From Haliclona indistincta (lineage: Eukaryota; Porifera; Demospongiae; Haplosclerida; Chalinidae): DNA of 64,000 nucleotides. The translations under genes were made by a program, and so were the position numbers. The notes below the pieces were generated by a model, which saw only the letters and a list, made by a program, of their open reading frames with translations, made no database searches and was not told the origin of the DNA. Below are positions 11,440 through 22,960 of this stretch, piece by piece. Every line of letters begins with the position of its first letter. Within the stretch, counting starts at the first letter, position 1. The DNA is taken from the NCBI GenBank assembly GCA_964017065.1, contig OZ024785.1, positions 4,936,588 to 5,000,587 of the forward strand, written 5' to 3'.

Positions 11440-11570
11440 CAGCCGCGGTCCGCCTTCGCCAGACTCAGCTAGGCTTCGTTTCTTTGCCAAAACGTCTGAT
11501 TTTTCTCTTTTGATTGTAGGTCGCATTAACTGGATACTCATTAAGAGATATTGCCTTGTGTGTTGCCATG
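11440..11570 (-). pseudogene. Integrase exon-1 relic (unit 1)
   Basis: Reads EYPVNATYNQKRKIRR and then, after a frame slip in the TTTT run, AKKRSLAES and GPRLITHL before a stop. It is homologous to exon 1 of the fusion gene and sits about 500 bp upstream (minus-strand sense) of the HHCC exon, similar to the 566-bp intron of the fusion gene. Confidence 0.5.
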
Positions 11571-11582
11571 TTTGACTGCAGC

Positions 11583-11720
11583 TCAAAATGAAAGGGAATG
11601 CCGCTGTTGAATAGTAATGTGCGTAGAGACACCAAGTCTCTGTCCCAGCATGTGACCAACTCTTTGAATGATAGAAATTGCATCATCGCTCCAGCCACCC
11701 AATGGCTCAGCCACAATAGG
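11583..11720 (-). pseudogene. Retroelement reverse-transcriptase C-terminal tail (unit 1)
   Basis: The minus strand reads PIVAEPLGGWSDDAISIIQR, then VGHMLGQRLGVSTHITIQQR, then a stop after HSLSF. This resembles the conserved tail (PIxxExxGxWxxxA...LGxR...QR.S) that follows the RT/RNase H domains of many invertebrate retroelement ORFs. No catalytic domain is present. Confidence 0.45.
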
Positions 11721-12249
11721 GCAAAAGTCAATATTTAACAATAAATTAATGATTAATTGTTCATAATAAAAGAGAGTACAATAATAGTGTGGATATTGCA
11801 AGGTTAATGTCCTAACTACTCCTAGTCAGAAACATTGTCAAAACCAACATCACTAGACTTGTCTCTTGCTCTAACCATCTTCTGTACCATTTCCATATCC
11901 CACAAATGTCAATTTAAGCGAACATTTCTAGAACAGTAAACGAATGTGATAACAATTATTTAATGTAATGTCATTAATTTATTGCCAGTCACTGGACCTA
12001 AGCAACGTACAGGTGCAGCTAATTCAAGACACTCAGTTTGAATTATCTAAAGGGTGCAATATCTTGCTACTAAGCTGTACTGATAGTACTGTCACAGTTG
12101 TAGAACTCTGACTGTCTCTTCAAACACAGTCTCCGAGTCACTCACGTTGACAATCATAGTCACCTATCCTTCACACTCATCATCATCACTTACACACTCT
12201 TTTGGTTTGTGAAATTCCTTTTCTGTCACATTTTCATTCGTCCTAATTT

Positions 12250-12410
12250 TCCACATCATGGTTCTCGTGAACCTACTTCCGTGTGGTTTGCGGCTCCTCG
12301 TGAACCTACTTCCGTGTGGTATACGGCTCCTTCTCGTGAACCTACTTCCGGAGTTGCCTGGTCTTGCTGTGGTATACTAGCTGCTCCTTCTCGTGAACCT
12401 ACTTCTGCTC
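12250..12410 (+). repeat. REPTS minisatellite (unit 1)
   Basis: Four imperfect copies of a block beginning CGTGAACCTACTTC, spaced by 22-60 bp. They give a repeated REPTS peptide in one plus frame. The same array lies in units 2, 3 and 4 (18246-18406, 24242-24402, 30249-30401; unit 4 has a 6-bp deletion). Confidence 0.6.
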
Positions 12411-12959
12411 ATGGTTACCTCAACCCACATAATTTATCAACTAGCCCGACCACGCGATATGGCTTGACCTGCTTCGCGGAAGAGTGCTGACATCTTTTCA
12501 ACACCTATTAATTTCAAGACAGATTCCTGGAAAGGTTTAACAAATATTCACATCATTGAACACAAGTATCTTTGAATCGCGTTCCTGTTTCCCCAGTTCT
12601 CCTGGTGCTCTCACTGCCAGCCAGATCAACAACTATTAAATCTTCTTGTTGGCTCCAATTTACACTCCCCACCCCCATGTTTTGCTATCAAACCAAACAA
12701 CCACAGCTTAAAGCCGCAAGCTGTCTCTACACCAGTGTTTCCTGTAAAAAAGTTCATAAATTCATCGATGGTCATTTACGGCGAACTTTGAACATGACCT
12801 TCAAATGTTATAAAATTAATAAAAATGATGTACAGCAATTCGTCAGGCAGTGTCACAAACCAGGCCATGTCACAGGGCTGCCTTGGCGCAGTCGACATGG
12901 TAATGTTGACAAGGGCAGAGAAGAACCTAAGGTGCAAGTTGAGAAAGTCAATTCTATGT

Positions 12960-13030
12960 AGGCTTTCTGAAGTGTGAAGTGAGGTATTCGACTGCTTGTT
13001 GTATCTCGGTGAAGTCGTCCTCTTCCTCTA
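12960..13030 (-). pseudogene. hAT C-terminal fragment, short copy (unit 1)
   Basis: Reads SSELEEEDDFTEIQQAVEYL then TSHFRKP, a second short copy of the start of the ZNF862-like hAT segment at 15305-15657. It recurs in units 2-4 and at 37380-37450. Confidence 0.5.
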
Positions 13031-15304
13031 GTTCACTGCTAACTTTATGCTGTTCGGTGGTAGCATGACCGATTATATTGATGTTTTTTTGGTTGCATTA
13101 GCCAAGCTCTGGAGAAGTTCTTCAGTCTAGTGATAGCAGCCTTGTGTTTTCTACATGCCTCACTCGTCTCCACACGATCGTCCTTACCCGCCTCACATCG
13201 TGCTATGATCTTTCTCAAATTGCTATCGCCGCTTGTGGTAGGTAGCAAGTGTGACTTTCCTTCTCTTGCTTGGAGGCGATTGTGCTGGAACAGCTGGTCT
13301 CTTTGCTAGTAGACGACATAGCTAACAGAACACTCTGCGATAGTTGGATGTAACATATAATTAACGGGCGTGGCATTCAACATTCACGTTTATTGATATT
13401 TATTGATATTTGAAGTTCCTGTCTTGTTTCATCCAATTGCAAGTGGTGATCTATACCATGCACTCACAAATTTTATTCTATAAATATTTTGCACTGTACC
13501 CCTTGATAGGGTAAAAGTGATCTTCTCAAAACAGTCATTTGTGTCTCGTGTGTAATGTACATGTCATATGCTGTACATGCTCAATATATGCTCACTTCAG
13601 AGTCAAAATGCAGTCAAATTTTCCCTTTTCGTAATAAAAAGTCATAAATTTCATAATTTCATAGTGAACAATCAAAGCTACATGTACATGTAGGGCTATA
13701 GTGCATCAAAATCAATCGTACTAGTAATACCCTGTAGTATAATTATTTCCCTACTTTTAAAAACTGCATAAGGTTCAGCCCTCGGCATCTCTCGAAATCA
13801 TTAAATGGAGGCTTGTACACTTTTCCTTCTGCTCGACTTTAATTACAAGTGAACACCTGATTGGAGTTGTGTAGCAGTTTTACCCATAGTTTACATACGA
13901 TATCTGTTCCTAAAGGAATTATTAATCCTTTGTTTCTGGCAGGATTATTTATCACAGCTGAAATCTCCTCAAGTGCCGTCTGCATTGGTGTTATTGCAGG
14001 CACAGTGTTCTTGTTTTGTTTGTACAAGAAATGGTGAATGCCTGCTGCTGTTTCAGATTAGTAGTGAATTTTTGTCCTCTTTATCTTGAGGGCAAAGACT
14101 CCATGGTCATGGGCATTCTTCTGTTCTGGTAGCTCCACAAAGTAACAGTGTGTCTCAATTCATACCTTGCTAACCCAACAAAGATGTATCTTCCAAGCAT
14201 CCCAATCAATTTTGGTTCTTCACTTTCAAATAAACATCTCTGTTTCATGTAACATCTTTTGTTGTTGACCTTACCATCTCTTCATCTTATGGCTTCCCAT
14301 GTAACCGTCAAATATTTTACCAGCTCTTTCGATCTACTATCTCCACCTGCACTTGCCGGGTTCTTCTGCTGCCCTTGTCAATATTATTGCACGAGTATCT
14401 CGTCCAATAGTAATTTTACAAAATTTCCTAGTCAATAATTTATTATCGTACATATTCCGGATGCTTTCAGTCCTTGTTGGTATTCCTTCAGACGCATTAT
14501 AATTTATATTTCAATTACTTTTCTCTTGCACTGCATATTTCCTACCATCTGTGCTCTAATTAACAGGCTTTGCCTCGTGGAAATCGTATATAAAGTCCTA
14601 GGACCCATAGTTTCAATTGCAATAATTATAATATTTCCTTGTTTTGGCGGCTCTCAGTTCTTGTAAGCTCAGCTTCAGTGGACTGACCAACTTTTTCATC
14701 AAGTCATTTTTTGTTAACTGTGAAAATCACCACCGACCATAATTATTTGCCATACAGCACAAATGAGTGTCTGTACAGAACGAGCGGACTCAAGTATCAT
14801 TATCACAATGCTAGAAAATCCTCATTGGGAGGTTAAGATTTACACATTAACGTGAACATGTATCTGTATACACGTCACAGATGCGCTTCAATGGTGATTA
14901 AGTTTTGCAGGCATGGAAAGTTTACCTGTGGTGACTGGCGGTGACAGGCAAGCACTTGACAAGCAGCTAATGCTAGAAACAGCTACAGCATATGGGCGTC
15001 GTTCATATAACCAGCAGTTTGAGCAGTAAATAGCAGTCGGTGATAGATTTCCGTCCGGAATTCTGAAATTCCGGGTTTTACCATCAGCCTCGGCCTCATG
15101 CTATTTCCTGTCGATTTTCTGAGTTTGTCTTGTTGGCTTTTAAAGACAGCAGCTCTTCAGCAGTTTTACGATCTTTCAATTCCAGCCTTCTTTGATGAGG
15201 CAGGAGTAGTGCAGCAGTGGTCTGGCAGCCTTTGCGGAGTTCATTTTTACAGCCGCGGATATCTCTGAACACACTTCGAGCTCTTCTCAGACTGCAGCAA
15301 AAAC

Positions 15305-15657
15305 CTATGTTTGGTTCTTGAGTTTGGTTCTTCTGTTAGTCTTCACAATCTGCAATGCTGAGAACATTCTCTCCACATGCCCATTAGAAAACAGTAGACT
15401 GAACAGAAGCTCACATTGACAAAGCAAGTTAGTCCACTTCCTAGCATCAGGAATTGTGTGTAGCTTGTACCAGATCTTCTGATAAGATTCTGTACCTGTG
15501 TTAAGGTAGTTTCTGGCATAGAGAACGATCTCTTCTATCTCGTCTTGAATGCTTGCAAGGGCTACACCTTTGGCCTCTAGTGGCTCTCTGAAGTGTGAAG
15601 TGAGGTATTCGACAGCTTGTTGTATCTCGGTGAAGTCGTACTCTTCCTCTAGTTTAT
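15305..15657 (-). pseudogene. ZNF862-like hAT C-terminal fragment (unit 1)
   Basis: Open minus-strand segment: EEYDFTEIQQAVEYLTSHF, EAKGVALASIQDEIEEIVLY, TESYQKIWYKLHTIPDARKW, then CELLFSLLFSNGHVERMFSA and IVKTNRRTKLKNQT before a stop at 15305. It is the dimerisation-domain half of a hAT transposase-derived protein of the ZNF862 type. The best copy, extending further 3', is at 62292-62950 on the other strand. Confidence 0.65.
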
Positions 15658-16475
15658 TGCTGCCCCGAACTTTCTAGCCCTTTTCCTAATGTAATACATA
15701 CATTAGGAATAACAGGAATACATGTAATAACAGTAACTTGTATCTCGACTCGTCTCTAAAAATTGTTTCTTCTTATTGGTACTTTCTTTTCTTCAACCGC
15801 AGTCAACAGCCGCGTGTCGAGTATTCTTTGCAGCCGGTGCACTGCAGTATGTACTTTCATGTAGTATAATATTGGTGAATGCCGGATTGGCTTTGAAAAA
15901 TGCAGAAGCTAAAGAAACACAACAATAATATACCCACAGCAGACATTACTATACTCACTAATGTCTCTAACTCTAAATATCTTCAACAGATATAGGTAGT
16001 GCCCTCATACCAGCTCGATACACAACACTGCACCTTTTTAAAAATAATCACCTGTTAAGTCACTTTTGGAAATTGATACCATGTATAGCATTCACTTGGT
16101 AGAGAAGATACACAACAATTGACTAACCATAGACTTTCATTGGATTTCTAAACACTGTTGAAAATATAATATAGTACAAGTATGTAAGGCTTCGCTCTTT
16201 TATGAACACGCATAATCATGTCGTTGTAAATTGGCGGCAGATTTCTAAACATTGTTGAAAATATATTGTGTGACATTTTGTACCTTCCAAGATATTATTG
16301 TTCCGCAATCCCAATTGTTTTAGACATGAACCTACGTCATTATGGCAGATGTGGTCAACCACGGTCCACCAGTAGGTACGTTCAGTTGGAACAAATCTGC
16401 ACCAACTTCCTCCCAAGGGTAAATAAGGGAGTAGGTACCAACAGCTCCTTTTTCTGAGGCACTTTGAGGCACGCG

Positions 16476-16599
16476 GGCACTTGTATACCCTAGTTAGATC
16501 TGAACCATGCTTCGTATGCATATGATAAGCTTTGCCTGAACGGCTCGAATAGCCCCGCCCACAACAATGACACAAGTATGGCTTCACCCCTGATGGCAC
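16476..16599 (-). pseudogene. C2H2 zinc-finger exon (unit 2)
   Basis: Same finger as in unit 1 (CHCCGRGYSSRSGKAYHMHTKH pattern), but the tandem junction replaces the ancestral YKCPLC end with sequence from the end of unit 1, extending the frame artificially to 16216. Confidence 0.5.
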
Positions 16600-16860
16600 C
16601 TGTGTGAGAAACGTACTGTTACAGACTGTTACTTATTAACGTACTGGTACTGTTCACTCTTAACGTACTGTCAAAATCAACATCACTGGACTTGTCTCCA
16701 CCTTCTGTACCATTTCCATATCCCACAAATGTCGATTTTAAGCGAAGAAACAGTAACATTTCTAGAGTTGTTAAAAAATAATAATTGATTGGTCAACAAT
16801 AAATGAATGTGATAACAATTATCTCACTTTATGTGATTTATTGCCAGTCACTGGACCTAA

Positions 16861-16964
16861 GCATAACAATGGGAACAATTTCTGATGAATTTCCTAACAT
16901 CCTTCTTCTTTTTTCAGCAATATATGCTTGCGCACCTTTCTAGTGTCTCTTGACAGGCAAAATG
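16861..16964 (-). pseudogene. Integrase HHCC exon with stop (unit 2)
   Basis: 104-nt version of the HHCC exon. A 3-bp loss and a change of the conserved Trp codon TGG to TGA (KYCW to IYC-stop) inactivate it. Confidence 0.5.
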
Positions 16965-19900
16965 TTCTAAAGTATACAGTAGTGTTTTTTGGTCTGTGAT
17001 TATTCTGTTTGTGACCTGTGTAAAAAAACAAATTCAATAAAATTATATCTGTTTAAATGTGGCACTTAAGAAATTCAGGCCACAGCAGGCGCTGGTACTG
17101 CTACTTCCAGAACTTGTCGGCAAGCTGCACAAGTTCGTCGAGAGTAGTGGTGTCGGGTATAGATGCTAGTACTATTCTGACCTGAGCTGGTATGCGCTAA
17201 AGGAATAGTTCTTTCATGACTAAGTTGTCAGCATTGCTGTTTTGTCGCCAAGCATGCGGTGCAGAAGTTGTAATGGTTTCAGTAATAAAACAATGTCAGG
17301 GTCAGCGTTGCGAGGTACCTTTAGTGAAGGAACACTGCCGCTATTTTCTTTATCTATTGCATCTTATCACTTCTTTAATAATAAACAAGTAGTCAATGGC
17401 ATAAAACTTGCACTGTGTGCTTAGTGATGTGTGATCAGCCGCGGTCCGCCTTCGCCAGACTCAGCTAGGCTTCGTTTCTTTGCCAAAACGTCTGATTTTT
17501 CTCTTTTGATTGTAGGTCGCATTAACCGGATACTCATTAAGAGATATTGCCTTGTGTGTTGCCATGTTTGACTGCAGCTCAAAATGAAAGGGAATGCCGC
17601 TGTTGAATAGTAATGTGCGTAGAGACACCAAGTCTCTGTCCCAGCATGTGACCAACTCTTTGAATGATAGAAATTGCATCATCGCTCCAGCCACCCAATG
17701 ACTCAGCCACAATAGGGCAAAAGTCAATATTTAACAATAAATTAATGATTAATTGTTCATAATAAAAGAGAGTACAATAATAGTGTGGATATTGCAAGGT
17801 TAATGTCCTAACTACTCCTAGTCAGAAACATTGTCAAAACCAACATCACTAGACTTGTCTCTTGCTCTAACCATCTTCTGTACCATTTCCATATCCCACA
17901 AATGTCAATTTAAGCGAACATTTCTAGAACAGTAAACGAATGTGATAACAATTATTTAATGTAATGTCATTAATTTATTGCCAGTCACTGGACCTAAGCA
18001 ACGTACAGGTGCAGCTAATTCAAGACACTCAGTTTGAATTATCTAAAGGGTGCAATATCTTGCTACTAAGCTGTACTGATAGTACTGTCACAGTTGTAGA
18101 ACTCTGACTGTCTCTTCAAACACAGTCTCCGAGTCACTCACGTTGACAATCATAGTCACCTATCCTTCACACTCATCATCATCACTTACACACTCTTTTG
18201 GTTTGTGAAATTCCTTTTCTGTCACATTTTCATTCGTCCTAATTTTCCACATCATGGTTCTCGTGAACCTACTTCCGTGTGGTTTGCGGCTCCTCGTGAA
18301 CCTACTTCCGTGTGGTATACGGCTCCTTCTCGTGAACCTACTTCCGGAGTTGCCTGGTCTTGCTGTGGTATACTAGCTGCTCCTTCTCGTGAACCTACTT
18401 CTGCTCATGGTTACCTCAACCCACATAATTTATCAACTAGCCCGACCACGCGATATGGCTTGACCTGCTTCGCGGAAGAGTGCTGACATCTTTTCAACAC
18501 CTATTAATTTCAAGACAGATTCCTGGAAAGGTTTAACAAATATTCACATCATTGAACACAAGTATCTTTGAATCGCGTTCCTGTTTCCCCAGTTCTCCTG
18601 GTGCTCTCACTGCCAGCCAGATCAACAACTATTAAATCTTCTTGTTGGCTCCAATTTACACTCCCCACCCCCATGTTTTGCTATCAAACCAAACAACCAC
18701 AGCTTAAAGCCGCAAGCTGTCTCTACACCAGTGTTTCCTGTAAAAAAGTTCATAAATTCATCGATGGTCATTTACGGCGAACTTTGAACATGACCTTCAA
18801 ATGTTATAAAATTAATAAAAATGATGTACAGCAATTCGTCAGGCAGTGTCACAAACCAGGCCATGTCACAGGGCTGCCTTGGCGCAGTCGACATGGTAAT
18901 GTTGACAAGGGCAGAGAAGAACCTAAGGTGCAAGTTGAGAAAGTCAATTCTATGTAGGCTTTCTGAAGTGTGAAGTGAGGTATTCGACTGCTTGTTGTAT
19001 CTCGGTGAAGTCGTCCTCTTCCTCTAGTTCACTGCTAACTTTATGCTGTTCGGTGGTAGCATGACCGATTATATTGATGTTTTTTTGGTTGCATTAGCCA
19101 AGCTCTGGAGAAGTTCTTCAGTCTAGTGATAGCAGCCTTGTGTTTTCTACATGCCTCACTCGTCTCCACACGATCGTCCTTACCCGCCTCACATCGTGCT
19201 ATGATCTTTCTCAAATTGCTATCGCCGCTTGTGGTAGGTAGCAAGTGTGACTTTCCTTCTCTTGCTTGGAGGCGATTGTGCTGGAACAGCTGGTCTCTTT
19301 GCTAGTAGACGACATAGCTAACAGAACACTCTGCGATAGTTGGATGTAACATATAATTAACGGGCGTGGCATTCAACATTCACGTTTATTGATATTTATT
19401 GATATTTGAAGTTCCTGTCTTGTTTCATCCAATTGCAAGTGGTGATCTATACCATGCACTCACAAATTTTATTCTATAAATATTTTGCACTGTACCCCTT
19501 GATAGGGTAAAAGTGATCTTCTCAAAACAGTCATTTGTGTCTCGTGTGTAATGTACATGTCATATGCTGTACATGCTCAATATATGCTCACTTCAGAGTC
19601 AAAATGCAGTCAAATTTTCCCTTTTCGTAATAAAAAGTCATAAATTTCATAATTTCATAGTGAACAATCAAAGCTACATGTACATGTAGGGCTATAGTGC
19701 ATCAAAATCAATCGTACTAGTAATACCCTGTAGTATAATTATTTCCCTACTTTTAAAAACTGCATAAGGTTCAGCCCTCGGCATCTCTCGAAATCATTAA
19801 ATGGAGGCTTGTACACTTTTCCTTCTGCTCGACTTTAATTACAAGTGAACACCTGATTGGAGTTGTGTAGCAGTTTTACCCATAGTTTACATACGATATC

Positions 19901-21300
19901 TGTTCCTAAAGGAATTATTAATCCTTTGTTTCTGGCAGGATTATTTATCACAGCTGAAATCTCCTCAAGTGCCGTCTGCATTGGTGTTATTGCAGGCACA
20001 GTGTTCTTGTTTTGTTTGTACAAGAAATGGTGAATGCCTGCTGCTGTTTCAGATTAGTAGTGAATTTTTGTCCTCTTTATCTTGAGGGCAAAGACTCCAT
20101 GGTCATGGGCATTCTTCTGTTCTGGTAGCTCCACAAAGTAACAGTGTGTCTCAATTCATACCTTGCTAACCCAACAAAGATGTATCTTCCAAGCATCCCA
20201 ATCAATTTTGGTTCTTCACTTTCAAATAAACATCTCTGTTTCATGTAACATCTTTTGTTGTTGACCTTACCATCTCTTCATCTTATGGCTTCCCATGTAA
20301 CCGTCAAATATTTTACCAGCTCTTTCGATCTACTATCTCCACCTGCACTTGCCGGGTTCTTCTGCTGCCCTTGTCAATATTATTGCACGAGTATCTCGTC
20401 CAATAGTAATTTTACAAAATTTCCTAGTCAATAATTTATTATCGTACATATTCCGGATGCTTTCAGTCCTTGTTGGTATTCCTTCAGACGCATTATAATT
20501 TATATTTCAATTACTTTTCTCTTGCACTGCATATTTCCTACCATCTGTGCTCTAATTAACAGGCTTTGCCTCGTGGAAATCGTATATAAAGTCCTAGGAC
20601 CCATAGTTTCAATTGCAATAATTATAATATTTCCTTGTTTTGGCGGCTCTCAGTTCTTGTAAGCTCAGCTTCAGTGGACTGACCAACTTTTTCATCAAGT
20701 CATTTTTTGTTAACTGTGAAAATCACCACCGACCATAATTATTTGCCATACAGCACAAATGAGTGTCTGTACAGAACGAGCGGACTCAAGTATCATTATC
20801 ACAATGCTAGAAAATCCTCATTGGGAGGTTAAGATTTACACATTAACGTGAACATGTATCTGTATACACGTCACAGATGCGCTTCAATGGTGATTAAGTT
20901 TTGCAGGCATGGAAAGTTTACCTGTGGTGACTGGCGGTGACAGGCAAGCACTTGACAAGCAGCTAATGCTAGAAACAGCTACAGCATATGGGCGTCGTTC
21001 ATATAACCAGCAGTTTGAGCAGTAAATAGCAGTCGGTGATAGATTTCCGTCCGGAATTCTGAAATTCCGGGTTTTACCATCAGCCTCGGCCTCATGCTAT
21101 TTCCTGTCGATTTTCTGAGTTTGTCTTGTTGGCTTTTAAAGACAGCAGCTCTTCAGCAGTTTTACGATCTTTCAATTCCAGCCTTCTTTGATGAGGCAGG
21201 AGTAGTGCAGCAGTGGTCTGGCAGCCTTTGCGGAGTTCATTTTTACAGCCGCGGATATCTCTGAACACACTTCGAGCTCTTCTCAGACTGCAGCAAAAAC

Positions 21301-21653
21301 CTATGTTTGGTTCTTGAGTTTGGTTCTTCTGTTAGTCTTCACAATCTGCAATGCTGAGAACATTCTCTCCACATGCCCATTAGAAAACAGTAGACTGAAC
21401 AGAAGCTCACATTGACAAAGCAAGTTAGTCCACTTCCTAGCATCAGGAATTGTGTGTAGCTTGTACCAGATCTTCTGATAAGATTCTGTACCTGTGTTAA
21501 GGTAGTTTCTGGCATAGAGAACGATCTCTTCTATCTCGTCTTGAATGCTTGCAAGGGCTACACCTTTGGCCTCTAGTGGCTCTCTGAAGTGTGAAGTGAG
21601 GTATTCGACAGCTTGTTGTATCTCGGTGAAGTCGTACTCTTCCTCTAGTTTAT
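21301..21653 (-). pseudogene. ZNF862-like hAT C-terminal fragment (unit 2)
   Basis: Copy of the unit-1 fragment at the same offset with the same terminal stop. Confidence 0.6.
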
Positions 21654-22471
21654 TGCTGCCCCGAACTTTCTAGCCCTTTTCCTAATGTAATACATACATT
21701 AGGAATAACAGGAATACATGTAATAACAGTAACTTGTATCTCGACTCGTCTCTAAAAATTGTTTCTTCTTATTGGTACTTTCTTTTCTTCAACCGCAGTC
21801 AACAGCCGCGTGTCGAGTATTCTTTGCAGCCGGTGCACTGCAGTATGTACTTTCATGTAGTATAATATTGGTGAATGCCGGATTGGCTTTGAAAAATGCA
21901 GAAGCTAAAGAAACACAACAATAATATACCCACAGCAGACATTACTATACTCACTAATGTCTCTAACTCTAAATATCTTCAACAGATATAGGTAGTGCCC
22001 TCATACCAGCTCGATACACAACACTGCACCTTTTTAAAAATAATCACCTGTTAAGTCACTTTTGGAAATTGATACCATGTATAGCATTCACTTGGTAGAG
22101 AAGATACACAACAATTGACTAACCATAGACTTTCATTGGATTTCTAAACACTGTTGAAAATATAATATAGTACAAGTATGTAAGGCTTCGCTCTTTTATG
22201 AACACGCATAATCATGTCGTTGTAAATTGGCGGCAGATTTCTAAACATTGTTGAAAATATATTGTGTGACATTTTGTACCTTCCAAGATATTATTGTTCC
22301 GCAATCCCAATTGTTTTAGACATGAACCTACGTCATTATGGCAGATGTGGTCAACCACGGTCCACCAGTAGGTACGTTCAGTTGGAACAAATCTGCACCA
22401 ACTTCCTCCCAAGGGTAAATAAGGGAGTAGGTACCAACAGCTCCTTTTTCTGAGGCACTTTGAGGCACGCG

Positions 22472-22595
22472 GGCACTTGTATACCCTAGTTAGATCTGAA
22501 CCATGCTTCGTATGCATATGATAAGCTTTGCCTGAACGGCTCGAATAGCCCCGCCCACAACAATGACACAAGTATGGCTTCACCCCTGATGGCAC
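22472..22595 (-). pseudogene. C2H2 zinc-finger exon (unit 3)
   Basis: Identical in layout to the unit-2 copy, with the finger intact and the 3' end replaced at the tandem junction. Confidence 0.5.
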
Positions 22596-22856
22596 CTGTG
22601 TGAGAAACGTACTGTTACAGACTGTTACTTATTAACGTACTGGTACTGTTCACTCTTAACGTACTGTCAAAATCAACATCACTGGACTTGTCTCCACCTT
22701 CTGTACCATTTCCATATCCCACAAATGTCGATTTTAAGCGAAGAAACAGTAACATTTCTAGAGTTGTTAAAAAATAATAATTGATTGGTCAACAATAAAT
22801 GAATGTGATAACAATTATCTCACTTTATGTGATTTATTGCCAGTCACTGGACCTAA

Positions 22857-22960
22857 GCATGACAATGGGAACAATTTCTGATGAATTTCCTAACATCCTT
22901 CTTCTTTTTTCAGCAATATATGCTTGCGCACCTTTCTAGTGTCTCTTGACAGGCAAAATG
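22857..22960 (-). pseudogene. Integrase HHCC exon with stop (unit 3)
   Basis: Shares the 3-bp deletion and Trp-to-stop change with unit 2, so units 2 and 3 derive from one another after that mutation. Confidence 0.5.

Larger units (their letters stand above)
10474..16472. repeat. Tandem 6-kb unit 1
   Basis: First full copy of a direct tandem repeat of 5996-5999 bp. The junction between units falls at GCGGGCACTTGTA: the left flank of unit 1 reads ACATA before it, and every later junction reads TTGAGGCAC before it. The unit contains, left to right: C2H2 finger exon, HHCC exon, integrase exon-1 relic, RT tail, REPTS minisatellite, an R1 copy and a hAT C-terminal piece. Confidence 0.95.
16473..22468. 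repeat. Tandem 6-kb unit 2
   Basis: Second full copy, 5996 bp, differing from unit 1 by scattered substitutions and a few short indels and from unit 3 by almost nothing (for example ATAACAATG versus ATGACAATG near 16863/22859). Confidence 0.95.
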
